A DNA stretch of 38,487 nt from Candidatus Nomurabacteria bacterium (GCA_003155695.1 PMDZ01000008.1:1-38487), one strand, 5' to 3'; numbered from the stretch's first letter, positions 16,159-24,579 are shown. Notes: generated by a model from the sequence alone, not told the origin. Made by a program: numbers and translations.

Positions 16159-17198
16159 AAAATAAGATTCTTGAAGAAAAAATAAAAAATTTCAATCCAA
16201 ACGAAAATGGTCTGGCTTACCACGGCATATTTGGACTGCCTTTTGAAGCAGAAGAATCAAGAATGGTTCTTGTCCCGGTTCCTTGGGAAGCGACTGTTTC
16301 TTATGGGACGGGAACTGCAGAAGGGCCAAAGGCTATACTCGATGCATCCCAACAGATAGACCTTCATGACCATCTTTATCCTAATGGCTGGAAAAATGGT
16401 ATTGCCATGGCTGATATTCCGGCCAGCATTTTTTTCAAGAGCAAACAAACGAGAGTAAAAACGGAAAAGTATTTGGAAAAATTATATTACGGTAAACAAA
16501 TGGATAAAGAATTATTGAATGAAATAAATACTGATTGCTTGGAACTAAAAAATTATGTAGAAGAAACAACTAAAAAACTACTGAAAGAAGGGAAAATAGT
16601 CGGAGTTGTAGGAGGGGACCATAGCGTTCCACTTGGGTATTATGAAGCGCTATCAAAAAAACATAAGGATTTCGGTATTCTTCAAATAGATGCTCACGCC
16701 GACATGAGAGAAGCATACCAAGGTTTGGAATATTCTCATGCTTCAATTTTTTTTAATGCCTTAAAGATTAAAAATATCTCTAGAATTGTTTCTGTCGGAG
16801 TAAGAGATTTCAGTATTGAGGAACTTGAATTAATTACTAAAGAAAAAAAACGCATATCCCTTTTTACCGATTATGAAATAAAGAAAGCTATTTTCAACGG
16901 TGGGACATGGGCCAAAGAATGTGACAAAATAGTTAAAGAACTTCCTAAAGAAGTACATATTTCTTTCGACATTGACGGTTTAAACCCCAACCTTTGCCCC
17001 AATACTGGAGCCCCGGTTCATGGGGGCTTTACGATAGATGAAGTGGTATATCTTTTTGAAAAAATTATCGCCAAAGGTAAAAAAATAATCGGCTTTGATT
17101 TGTGTGAAGTTGCCAAGGGAGTAGGTGAGTGGGACGGCAACGTCGGTTCACGCGTTCTCTATAAACTCTGTTTACTGACACTAAAAAGTAATAAATAA
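16155..17198 (+). CDS. speB: Agmatinase (ureohydrolase family)
   Basis: 347 aa. Binuclear manganese-site motifs: His156 in GGDHS, Asp179/His181/Asp183 in DAHADM, and Asp272/Asp274 in SFDIDG. The SHAS and PVHGG segments replace the more usual SHGT and TPEPGG, and about 45 extra residues (roughly 90-135) precede the first metal motif. The predicted reaction is agmatine to putrescine plus urea. Arginase or formimidoylglutamase activity cannot be excluded from motifs alone, but an arginine decarboxylase and carboxyspermidine enzymes in the same cluster favour agmatinase. The start overlaps the nspC stop as ATGA. Confidence 0.85.
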   Translation: MKNKILEEKIKNFNPNENGLAYHGIFGLPFEAEESRMVLVPVPWEATVSYGTGTAEGPKAILDASQQIDLHDHLYPNGWKNGIAMADIPASIFFKSKQTRVKTEKYLEKLYYGKQMDKELLNEINTDCLELKNYVEETTKKLLKEGKIVGVVGGDHSVPLGYYEALSKKHKDFGILQIDAHADMREAYQGLEYSHASIFFNALKIKNISRIVSVGVRDFSIEELELITKEKKRISLFTDYEIKKAIFNGGTWAKECDKIVKELPKEVHISFDIDGLNPNLCPNTGAPVHGGFTIDEVVYLFEKIIAKGKKIIGFDLCEVAKGVGEWDGNVGSRVLYKLCLLTLKSNK

Positions 17199-17227
17199 TT
17201 TTATTAAATATGATACAATAATATAAT

Positions 17228-18142
17228 ATGACATGGTTTTTTATCGCACTCGGAGCCCCATTTTTATGGGCTCTTGTAAATATTTCGGATAAATATCTGG
17301 TTGACAAATATTCCACTGGGCATCATGGTTCTGGCGGACTTGTTCTTTTTTCCAGCCTTATCGGCATTATTGTTTCAGGATTAATTGCTATATTTGTTAG
17401 CGGTGTTTGGAGTATCTCAATTTTAGATAAAATTTTACTTATCTTTGCAGGTTTTTTGACTATAATTTGGTTTATTACATATTTATATACTCTTGAAATA
17501 GAAGAAATCTCGGCTGTTGTGCCATGGTTTCTTATGATTCCAATCTTTGGGTATATTTTAGGATACTTCATTCTTGGAGAAACTTTAACGACTCATCAAT
17601 TGATTGGCTCTGCCATTACGATGCTTGGAGTGTTTTTTATCTCCATTGATTTTGTTGGTGAAAAAAGGAGAATAAAGATAAAACCTGCGTTGTATATGAT
17701 TTTTTCAAGTATGATGGTTGCGGTTGTCGGAGTTATTTTCAAATTTGTAACAATAGAAGGAAACTTTTGGGTTTCATCTTTTTGGGAATATTTAGGAATG
17801 GGAATCGTCGGAATTTTTATTTTTTTATTTATACCAAAATTTCGTAAAGAATTTATGTATATGAATAAAAAAGGAGGAATAAAAATATTTATACTGAATA
17901 TTGTTAGCGAATCAGTATCTACAATAGCTCATTTTCTTACAAATTTTGCGATACTTCTTGCTCCTGTTACAATGGTTTATCTTGTTGGAAGTTTTCAGCC
18001 AGCTATTTTGTTGTTCTTAACGATTATAGGAACTAAATTTTTCCCACATATTGTAGAAGAAAGTCTCCACCATAAAGTTTTGATCCCAAAAGCTATCGCC
18101 ATTATCATCATAATTGCCGGAAGTATATTCTTATTTATCTAA
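17228..18142 (+). CDS. DMT/EamA-family membrane transporter
   Basis: 304 aa, about ten hydrophobic helices arranged as two similar halves, as in EamA drug/metabolite transporters. The first begins WFFIALGAPFLWALVNI; the end of the first half has the typical ETLTTHQLIGSAITMLGVFF segment. Substrate unknown. It starts 30 nt after agmatinase in the same direction, with a TACAAT (17214-17219) that could be a separate -10 box. The location makes a polyamine, agmatine or amino-acid carrier conceivable, but the sequence does not show it. Confidence 0.75.
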   Translation: MTWFFIALGAPFLWALVNISDKYLVDKYSTGHHGSGGLVLFSSLIGIIVSGLIAIFVSGVWSISILDKILLIFAGFLTIIWFITYLYTLEIEEISAVVPWFLMIPIFGYILGYFILGETLTTHQLIGSAITMLGVFFISIDFVGEKRRIKIKPALYMIFSSMMVAVVGVIFKFVTIEGNFWVSSFWEYLGMGIVGIFIFLFIPKFRKEFMYMNKKGGIKIFILNIVSESVSTIAHFLTNFAILLAPVTMVYLVGSFQPAILLFLTIIGTKFFPHIVEESLHHKVLIPKAIAIIIIIAGSIFLFI

Positions 18143-18162
18143 AAATGTGTTAATATATCTAT

Positions 18163-18540
18163 ATGCCTGAAGAAGTAAAACGAGAGCATAACTATTTCCT
18201 GTATATTTTGTTGGGAAGTTGTCTTATTGCCATCATTTCTTCTTTTTATTTTTTCTATTTCAAAAAAGACTACAATTTTATAGTGGAAGCCAGTTGTAAT
18301 CCCGAAACTGAGACCTGTTTTTATCGTGATTGCACTAATCCGGATGATTGTCCTCCGAATAATTTATCATATTATAATGAATACACTCTAAAAGCCAGAG
18401 ATTTTAAGTCATGCCTTAATGAAGACTGCACCTTAGCCTGTACGACTGGTGTTATAAATTGTGTCAAAACAGAATGTACGGAAAGCGATATAAGTGACGG
18501 AACATGTGTTGGGCCGTCTAATGATGATTCTAAAAACTAA
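18163..18540 (+). CDS. Membrane-anchored Cys-rich extracytoplasmic protein
   Basis: 125 aa. One transmembrane segment (about 11-32, FLYILLGSCLIAIISSFYFF) follows a short charged N-terminus. The remainder, predicted outside, carries ten cysteines in patterns such as CNPETETC, CTNPDDC, CLNEDC and CVKTEC, which could form up to five disulfides or bind metal. Not recognised as a named family. The stop is 2 nt before the next ATG, linking it to the 18543 gene and the histidine kinase. An extracytoplasmic sensor or binding role is possible but unproven. Confidence 0.65.
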   Translation: MPEEVKREHNYFLYILLGSCLIAIISSFYFFYFKKDYNFIVEASCNPETETCFYRDCTNPDDCPPNNLSYYNEYTLKARDFKSCLNEDCTLACTTGVINCVKTECTESDISDGTCVGPSNDDSKN

Positions 18541-18542
18541 TT

Positions 18543-19355
18543 ATGATTTCAATAGGTGATTACAATAAAATAATGTCAGACAGAAATATCTTTAATCAGA
18601 TTGTTTATACACCATTATCCGAGGCACTTCGACTTTTAGACGAGAGGCAAAAAGATTCGGAGTTGATGGCAAAAGTGGAGAAATTATTAAAAGGGGATAT
18701 TCCTGAAGTGTTTAAAAATAAAAAATGCGGTATTTTTGCAAGGCAAATAGCAACTCCCAACAATGAAAGTTTGCGATTTTTATCAATCGCCAAAGAGCAT
18801 AATTTATATCCAATATTTTTTGAATTCCACGATGATAAATTCACACCAAATAATAATGTATTCAAACACTCTTTAGCTCAACTTTGTGTTCAAAAAAAAC
18901 TTGATTGTAATGGTAATGATTATTCTGAAAAGATTACTATTGTGGATTTTAACAAACATGGCGGGAAGAAATTTAAAAATATTAAAACATTATGGGCCGA
19001 ACCACTTGTTGATTTTCACAGAAAATTATTTGAGTCCAGTAGTTCAAATATAAAAGACTTTTGTTATTATGACGCTTCAGATTGGTATGAAAGAAATGGC
19101 AAAAAGGCTACCAACTACTATACTAATTTTTTAATGTTATTCATATGCCATGGAATATTATTTGAAAATTTCGAAACTTTAAAAAATAGTGAAGGAGATT
19201 TCACTCAAAATATTCTATTGCCATCATTAGAGAAAGTTATCAATCTTATCGGGATTAAACCAATAATCGTTCCACTTCAACCTTTGGATTTGGAAACTGA
19301 CAATTTTTGGCTTCATCACTTACCTGGTGTAAAGAAATTCATAAATAAAATATGA
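18543..19355 (+). CDS. Hypothetical protein coupled to the histidine kinase gene
   Basis: 270 aa, not recognised. Soluble, with no signal peptide. Segments of note are KKCGIFARQIATPNNESLRF (about 61-80), a hydrophobic strand before FFEFHDDKF, and the C-terminal IKPIIVPLQPLDLETDNFW. Repeated short hydrophobic strands separated by helices suggest an alpha/beta fold. Its stop overlaps the ATG of the histidine kinase (ATGA), so the two are translated in a coupled way and likely act together. No receiver-domain signature is visible, so it is not an obvious response regulator. Confidence 0.6.
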   Translation: MISIGDYNKIMSDRNIFNQIVYTPLSEALRLLDERQKDSELMAKVEKLLKGDIPEVFKNKKCGIFARQIATPNNESLRFLSIAKEHNLYPIFFEFHDDKFTPNNNVFKHSLAQLCVQKKLDCNGNDYSEKITIVDFNKHGGKKFKNIKTLWAEPLVDFHRKLFESSSSNIKDFCYYDASDWYERNGKKATNYYTNFLMLFICHGILFENFETLKNSEGDFTQNILLPSLEKVINLIGIKPIIVPLQPLDLETDNFWLHHLPGVKKFINKI

Positions 19356-21049
19356 TTAATGAAATTATAAATACATGTTACATAAATGCGCAAACGACTC
19401 AAGTAGCTACTCGAGTTCTCGCTAGTTATTCGCATTTAATTCCGGTTATTTTATCTTTGTTTTTGGCAATTTTAGTGTTTATAAAAGCCAAATATAATTT
19501 ATTTTCAAAGATTTTTCTTGTTTTTGTAATTGCTTTTTCGCTTTGGTTAGTCGGCGACTTTATTGTTTGGACTTCAAATAATTATTATTTGATATACGCC
19601 TCATGGGCTCCTCTTGATTTTATTGAAATTATTTTTTATATTCTAGGTTTGTATTTTGTTTTAGTATTCGTTCAACAAGAAGATATTTCTATTTTTAAAA
19701 AGTCACTTCTGGCTCTCTTGGCTCTTCCTGCTTTTGTTATCGTAATTACAAAATCGTCTATTTTAGGCTTCAACCACCAGGCCTGTGAAGCAATTAGTAA
19801 TGATTCTCTAAGCACCTACAAACTTATTGTTGAAGGGGTATTATTGATCGTAATGCTTTATTATATGATTATTCCCTTTGTAAAGAAACTTACATCACAA
19901 AAGAAGAAAACTCACCTGATTATGATTGGTTCAATGTTTTTATTTCTTTCAATTTTTGCCGTGACAGAATATATAGCTTCTACTACCGGGTATTATGAAA
20001 TAAACCTTTATAGTTTATTTTTACTGCCAATATTTCTCTTTGTAATTATTTATGCCGTATTTGAGCTTGATATTTTTAATTTCCAAATGCTTGGGACGCA
20101 ATATTTAGTTGTGGGGTTGGTTGTTCTTGTTGTCGGTCAACTGTTCTTCGTTAATGGCACTGTTGACCAACTGCTTACCATATTAACTGTCGTTGTAACT
20201 GTCGGTTTAAGTATTCTTTTATATAGAAATTTAAAAAAAGAATCTGACCAGAGAGTTCGTATTGAGAAACTTTCCACAGATTTAGAGCAATCAAAATGGC
20301 GCATAGAGGAGGCTAATATGAAACTTGGCGATGCTAATGAAAGATTAAAAGGATTAGATAAATTAAAAACCGAATTCGTCTCTCTGGCATCACATCAATT
20401 GCGAAGTCCTTTAACAGCTATTAAAGGTTATGCTTCTATGCTTTCGGAGGGCGATTATGGGGAAATTAACCAGCAAGCCAAAGAAACAATCGACAGAATA
20501 ATGGAATCAAGCAACAATCTGACTTTGGTTGTCGAGGATTTACTGAATGTTTCCAAAATTGAATCGGGCGGTATGAAATACGAAATGGTTAAATTCGACT
20601 TCAGTGATTTGGTTAAGGAAACAGCCAAAGAACTTTCGATTACAGCCGAGAAGAAAGGCTTGAAATTAATTTGTAATATTCCGGATGATAAAAAATATAT
20701 AGTAAATGGAGATAAAGAAAAACTCAGACAGGTTCTGGTCAATTTGATTGATAACTCTATGAAATATACAAAGGAAGGTCAAATAGAAGTTGGCTTATCG
20801 GCTGATGGTAAGGGGAAAATTATTCTGTCTGTCAAAGATACCGGAGCGGGGATAACCAAAGAAGCGATTGAAACTCTGTTCAAAAAGTTTTCTCGTGGCG
20901 ACGGAGCCAAGTTGAACACTTCCGGTTCCGGTCTCGGCCTTTATTTGGTAAAAGAAATCGTCGAAGCCCACAAAGGCCGCGCCTGGGTAAAATCCGAAGG
21001 CCTCGGCAAAGGTTCAACTTTCTTTGTGGAGATGGACGAAGTGAAATAA
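19352..21049 (+). CDS. Membrane sensor histidine kinase (multi-TM sensor, HisKA-HATPase_c)
   Basis: 565 aa. About nine hydrophobic helices (residues 28-291) form the N-terminal sensor. A coiled linker (295-340) then leads to the HisKA domain with phospho-acceptor His348 in SLASHQLRSPL. The ATPase domain shows the N box (LVNLIDNSMKYTKEG), G1 (DTGAGI) and G2 (GSGLGLYLVKEIVEAH). No response regulator is encoded in this window, so it is an orphan or pairs with a distant regulator. It is coupled to the unknown 18543 gene, and the Cys-rich membrane protein upstream may share the signal. A 24-bp palindrome sits at its end. Confidence 0.92.
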   Translation: MINEIINTCYINAQTTQVATRVLASYSHLIPVILSLFLAILVFIKAKYNLFSKIFLVFVIAFSLWLVGDFIVWTSNNYYLIYASWAPLDFIEIIFYILGLYFVLVFVQQEDISIFKKSLLALLALPAFVIVITKSSILGFNHQACEAISNDSLSTYKLIVEGVLLIVMLYYMIIPFVKKLTSQKKKTHLIMIGSMFLFLSIFAVTEYIASTTGYYEINLYSLFLLPIFLFVIIYAVFELDIFNFQMLGTQYLVVGLVVLVVGQLFFVNGTVDQLLTILTVVVTVGLSILLYRNLKKESDQRVRIEKLSTDLEQSKWRIEEANMKLGDANERLKGLDKLKTEFVSLASHQLRSPLTAIKGYASMLSEGDYGEINQQAKETIDRIMESSNNLTLVVEDLLNVSKIESGGMKYEMVKFDFSDLVKETAKELSITAEKKGLKLICNIPDDKKYIVNGDKEKLRQVLVNLIDNSMKYTKEGQIEVGLSADGKGKIILSVKDTGAGITKEAIETLFKKFSRGDGAKLNTSGSGLGLYLVKEIVEAHKGRAWVKSEGLGKGSTFFVEMDEVK

Positions 21050-21065
21050 AATTAATTTTATTTCA
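21042..21065. repeat. Perfect 24-bp AT-rich palindrome at the histidine kinase 3' end
   Basis: The two 12-bp halves are exact reverse complements (TGAAATAAAATT / AATTTTATTTCA), overlapping the kinase stop codon. It could act as a weak terminator hairpin or a dimer-binding operator 14 bp upstream of the next promoter. Confidence 0.6.
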
Positions 21066-21078
21066 TCGTACGTTTTGC

Positions 21079-21107
21079 TTGACTTTTTGTTGATTTAATT
21101 GTAATAT
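21079..21107 (+). promoter_or_regulatory. Promoter of the NIS-synthetase-like gene
   Basis: TTGACT (21079-21084), a 17-bp spacer and TAATAT (21102-21107). The predicted start near 21114 leaves about 50 nt before the ATG at 21165. Confidence 0.6.
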
Positions 21108-21164
21108 GAATAAAATTATTATGTTGTTTGATAGCATAAATTTCTCAACTAAAACTATAAATCA

Positions 21165-22376
21165 ATGAAACTACATGAATTAAATTTTGAAAATCCATTT
21201 TATTCGTCTATTTATTGTGAGCGACATGTTAATGACTCAAAAGGTCGCTTTAATGAGTACTCGGAAGTAAATCCTATTTATGATCCGCAAGGATCTATGT
21301 CTCAAATCCAAGTACCATTTACTTGGATTAAAAAAGAAAATCTCGAAGTTTATCAGAGTAACCCATCACTGGAACTCTTATTAGATGTTTGCAGAGATCA
21401 AGAATATAAATTCTTTTGGCATCCTGACACTATTCGTTCGGCTTTTAACATTAATGGCTATGCATCTATGCAACCAACGAGTTCTACTAGAACAATGCTT
21501 TCAATGGATTCTCTGGCTTATTATGTAAAAAAGGATTTGGATAAAAAACATTTTCGTTTCGTTCGAAGATTGAAAAGAAGCTCAGTAATTCATAGTATAG
21601 AAATTTGTAATGAATTACGAACATTAGTATTTCAATTACCATCTGATTCGACTTACAGTTTTTTACCAGAATCTCTTGGTCTTGTTATCCTTAATGGGCC
21701 TTATGAAGAATCTGGCGTTCTCTTTAGGGAAACGAAACCAGCATCTGCTTCTAAAGATAAAAGGATTATTATACCTTATCATTCATTGTATGCTGATGAT
21801 CCTAATGATTTAGAATCAAAACCATTATTGATTCAATTGTGTGAAAAAAATTCACCCTTTGATCCACTTGGTTTCTTTCTTGAACATATAGTTGGTTACA
21901 TTCAAGATGCTTGGGTATTACTAGTTACTAAATTGGGTTTGTTGCCCGAATTACACGGACAAAACTCTTTAATTGAAATCGATGAGAATTTCTTTCCTAC
22001 AAGAGTTATCCATCGTGACTTTCAGGGTACTTATAGTGATTCCGAAATTCGTAGATCTCTTAATTTGAATGTTTTTAAAAAACACATTGTAGGAGAGGAG
22101 TATGGGACATCTAAAGCGTCTCAATATAGTCATGTTTACGACGGAATGATTGGACGATACTTATTATCAAGACTTACAAAAACATTTTGTGCTTATTATA
22201 AAAGTTTTGATTATAAAACAGTTTCGAGTGAAATTTCCCGTCGTTTTCATTCAATTCCAAACAACATAACTGATATGTTTCCGATTACAACCTATAAATT
22301 TGGTAATTCTGCGACAGAACAAGAGGGTAATGATGTGATCTTAGTAGATACAAAAGAACTACCAGATTTTCGTTGA
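21165..22376 (+). CDS. IucA/IucC (NIS siderophore synthetase)-like protein, short form
   Basis: 403 aa. Motifs resembling NIS synthetases occur in family order: WHP (85-87, in place of HPWQ), PTSSTRT (104-110, equivalent to the P-x-S-x-RT segment that binds ATP phosphates), ELHGQNS (262-268, matching the E-x-H-x-QN motif) and HRDFQGTY (283-290, matching the RD-x-x-G motif). The family joins carboxylates such as citrate to amines through an adenylate. This protein is well below the usual 580-620 aa and lacks part of the N-terminal domain. It stands 33 bp before an alpha/beta hydrolase gene. Siderophore or another amide product is inference; the short length suggests a divergent function. Confidence 0.6.
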   Translation: MKLHELNFENPFYSSIYCERHVNDSKGRFNEYSEVNPIYDPQGSMSQIQVPFTWIKKENLEVYQSNPSLELLLDVCRDQEYKFFWHPDTIRSAFNINGYASMQPTSSTRTMLSMDSLAYYVKKDLDKKHFRFVRRLKRSSVIHSIEICNELRTLVFQLPSDSTYSFLPESLGLVILNGPYEESGVLFRETKPASASKDKRIIIPYHSLYADDPNDLESKPLLIQLCEKNSPFDPLGFFLEHIVGYIQDAWVLLVTKLGLLPELHGQNSLIEIDENFFPTRVIHRDFQGTYSDSEIRRSLNLNVFKKHIVGEEYGTSKASQYSHVYDGMIGRYLLSRLTKTFCAYYKSFDYKTVSSEISRRFHSIPNNITDMFPITTYKFGNSATEQEGNDVILVDTKELPDFR

Positions 22377-22409
22377 ATTTATTTGTTTTTAAATGTAAAA
22401 TAAGAATAT

Positions 22410-23189
22410 ATGAAAGAAAAATTAAAGACATCTGATTTTGGTATGGGTTTGACGGAGCTGTATATCTATGAGTCTACAAGCAAGACCAATAAGGTAATCT
22501 TACTTTTAAAGGGTATATATGGATACCACTTTGAGCTTGATGATTTTAAAACGGACTTACTAGGTCTTAAATGGGACCAATCGTTCATTAGATATTTTCT
22601 TCCATATGCTCATGTGGTGTGTGTAAATACCTCAAGACTTGATGGTTATGATCAAAATATTTTTTCTCAAAGACAAGATTCATTTGAAGGAAAAGATTAT
22701 AGTCAGGAAATAGATGATATCAAAATTGCTTTTAATAGAGCTCTTAAATTACTTTCTAATAACGGCCTGACAAATCCTAAAATCCATCTAATGGGAAAAT
22801 CATTTGGAGGTACAGTTTTTTTAGGAATGCCTGAAGTCGTTCAAAAGTCTACTTCAATTTCTATGTTTGGTAGTGGTTGCGGTAGAGATGAAAATACAAA
22901 AAGGCCATTACTTAGAACCTTACCAGATGAAGAAATCTTACTCAAAACAATAAAGGATTACAGGGGACTTTTCTCTTTCTATCATGGAGAACTTGATGAA
23001 ATTGTACCTATAGAATCACAAGAAAAAATTGTAAAGGCTAGCGGAGCAAAATTGACGAGCTTTATTACCATAAAAGGTGCTGATCATGAGTTTGAAAAAA
23101 TGTATGGTAAAGAAAGTTTAGAACCAGGAACCTTGTTGAGAAAAATGCTACTAAATAATATTTTGTTTAGTGATAATATAAAATTGTAA
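22410..23189 (+). CDS. Alpha/beta hydrolase
   Basis: 259 aa with a readable catalytic triad: nucleophile Ser131 in GKSFGG, Asp196 in HGELDEIVP and His226 in GADHEF. No signal peptide, so it is cytoplasmic. It probably forms an operon with the NIS-synthetase-like gene 33 bp upstream, though TAAAAT (22396-22401) 8 nt before the ATG could be its own -10 box. The substrate is unknown; a hydrolase acting on the synthetase product, as siderophore esterases do, is one possibility. The stop directly precedes a strong terminator. Confidence 0.75.
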   Translation: MKEKLKTSDFGMGLTELYIYESTSKTNKVILLLKGIYGYHFELDDFKTDLLGLKWDQSFIRYFLPYAHVVCVNTSRLDGYDQNIFSQRQDSFEGKDYSQEIDDIKIAFNRALKLLSNNGLTNPKIHLMGKSFGGTVFLGMPEVVQKSTSISMFGSGCGRDENTKRPLLRTLPDEEILLKTIKDYRGLFSFYHGELDEIVPIESQEKIVKASGAKLTSFITIKGADHEFEKMYGKESLEPGTLLRKMLLNNILFSDNIKL

Positions 23190-23223
23190 AAACCTAGCAT
23201 AAAATATAAGTGCTAGGTTTTTT
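23190..23223. terminator. Bidirectional intrinsic terminator between hydrolase and cysS
   Basis: A 10-bp stem (AAACCTAGCA/TGCTAGGTTT) with an 11-nt loop and T-runs on both strands. The cysS stop codon (23194-23196) lies inside the left arm. Confidence 0.9.
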
Positions 23224-24579
23224 ATATCCTTGAATTTTGAAACCAGTTTCGGTATCTTTTATTTCGTAGCCGAGAGAATTTATTTTCTTTCGGAGTTCGT
23301 CACTTTTTGCCCAATTTTTTTCTTGGCGGGATGTTTCGCGTTCTTTGGCTAATTGTTTGATTTCTTCAGGGATTGTTCCTTCTTCTTTTGTTTTGTCTAA
23401 ATCAAAACCAAATACTTTATCGAAATCCAATATTGTAGCTTTCTTGTCGGCATTGGGAATGGAATTATCTTTCAGCAATTCCCAGACAAGAGCCAAGGCT
23501 TGTGGACTGTCCAGATTATTATCCAGGTATTCCATAAAACGAGCTTTATACTCAGTACTAACTGTTCCAGTATCGTTTCCAAGAGCTATAACAGACTCTT
23601 TAAGGCGTGCTAAAGCTGTTTGTGAGCCCATAACAGTCTCAATTGTAAAGTTGGTCTTAGTTGAATAGTTAGATGTGTATAGCCACAAGCGGAAAGCAAT
23701 CGGGTCAACACCTTTCTTTATTAAATCTTCTAGTGTATAAAAGTTGCCGGCTGACTTGGCCATTTTAATTCCGTTAACCAGAAGGTGTTCGTTGTGCATA
23801 AAATATTTTACGAAACTTTTTCCAGTGGCGCATTCTGATTGGGCGATTTCATTTTCATGATGGGGGAAGATATTATCGACTCCGCCAGTATGTATGTCGA
23901 AACTTTCTCCGAGATTTTTCATACTCATAGCAGAACATTCTATGTGCCAGCCAGGGCGGCCTTTACCCAAATCTGTTTCCCAAAATACTTCTCCGTCATC
24001 CTCGGTCAAACCTTTCCAAAGGGCAAAATCTTGAGCATTTTCTTTTTCATATTCGTCTTTTTTAAGTCTACCTTCGGCATTTTCTTTCAAGTCGGAAAGT
24101 TTGAAATGAGAAAGTTTTCCATAGTCGACATCTTTGTGGATATTAAAATACACCGAACCATCGTCGGTTCTATAGGCGTAACCGGCATCTTCCAACTTCT
24201 TGATGAGTTTGACCATTTCGTCTATGTAGTCGGTGGCCTTAGTGTAAATATTAGCCGGCAATATATTCAAAGCGTCACGGCCCTTGAAAAATTCTCCGGT
24301 GTAGAATTCCGTAAGTTCTTTCAGGCTTTTGTTTTGTGCTTTGACTTCACGAATGATTTTATCTTCGACATCGGTAATATTCATCACGTGTTGGACTGTA
24401 TATCCGCTGTAGATTAAGAATCTTTTCAGCAAATCGGCAAAGACATAAGCCCGCCAATTGCCTATATGAGCATAATTATAAACAGTTGGCCCACAGGTAT
24501 ACATACCAACCTCTTTGGGATTAATAGGTTTAAATTCTTCTTTCTTTCTTGTTAATGTGTTAAATATATTTAAAGCCAT
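23194..24579 (-). CDS. cysS: Cysteinyl-tRNA synthetase
   Basis: 461 aa class I synthetase. MYTCGPTVYN (26-35) carries the first zinc cysteine, the HIGH box reads HIGN (38-41), the later zinc ligands are in WHIECSAM and HHENEIAQSE, and the KMSKS loop reads KMAKS. It charges tRNA-Cys in the cytoplasm. The stop codon lies within the terminator hairpin, so the last residues (STYILC) are encoded by terminator sequence. The start overlaps the end of the upstream CorA-like gene by 10 nt, indicating co-transcription from 25111-25140. Confidence 0.97.
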   Translation of the reverse strand: MALNIFNTLTRKKEEFKPINPKEVGMYTCGPTVYNYAHIGNWRAYVFADLLKRFLIYSGYTVQHVMNITDVEDKIIREVKAQNKSLKELTEFYTGEFFKGRDALNILPANIYTKATDYIDEMVKLIKKLEDAGYAYRTDDGSVYFNIHKDVDYGKLSHFKLSDLKENAEGRLKKDEYEKENAQDFALWKGLTEDDGEVFWETDLGKGRPGWHIECSAMSMKNLGESFDIHTGGVDNIFPHHENEIAQSECATGKSFVKYFMHNEHLLVNGIKMAKSAGNFYTLEDLIKKGVDPIAFRLWLYTSNYSTKTNFTIETVMGSQTALARLKESVIALGNDTGTVSTEYKARFMEYLDNNLDSPQALALVWELLKDNSIPNADKKATILDFDKVFGFDLDKTKEEGTIPEEIKQLAKERETSRQEKNWAKSDELRKKINSLGYEIKDTETGFKIQGYKKPSTYILC

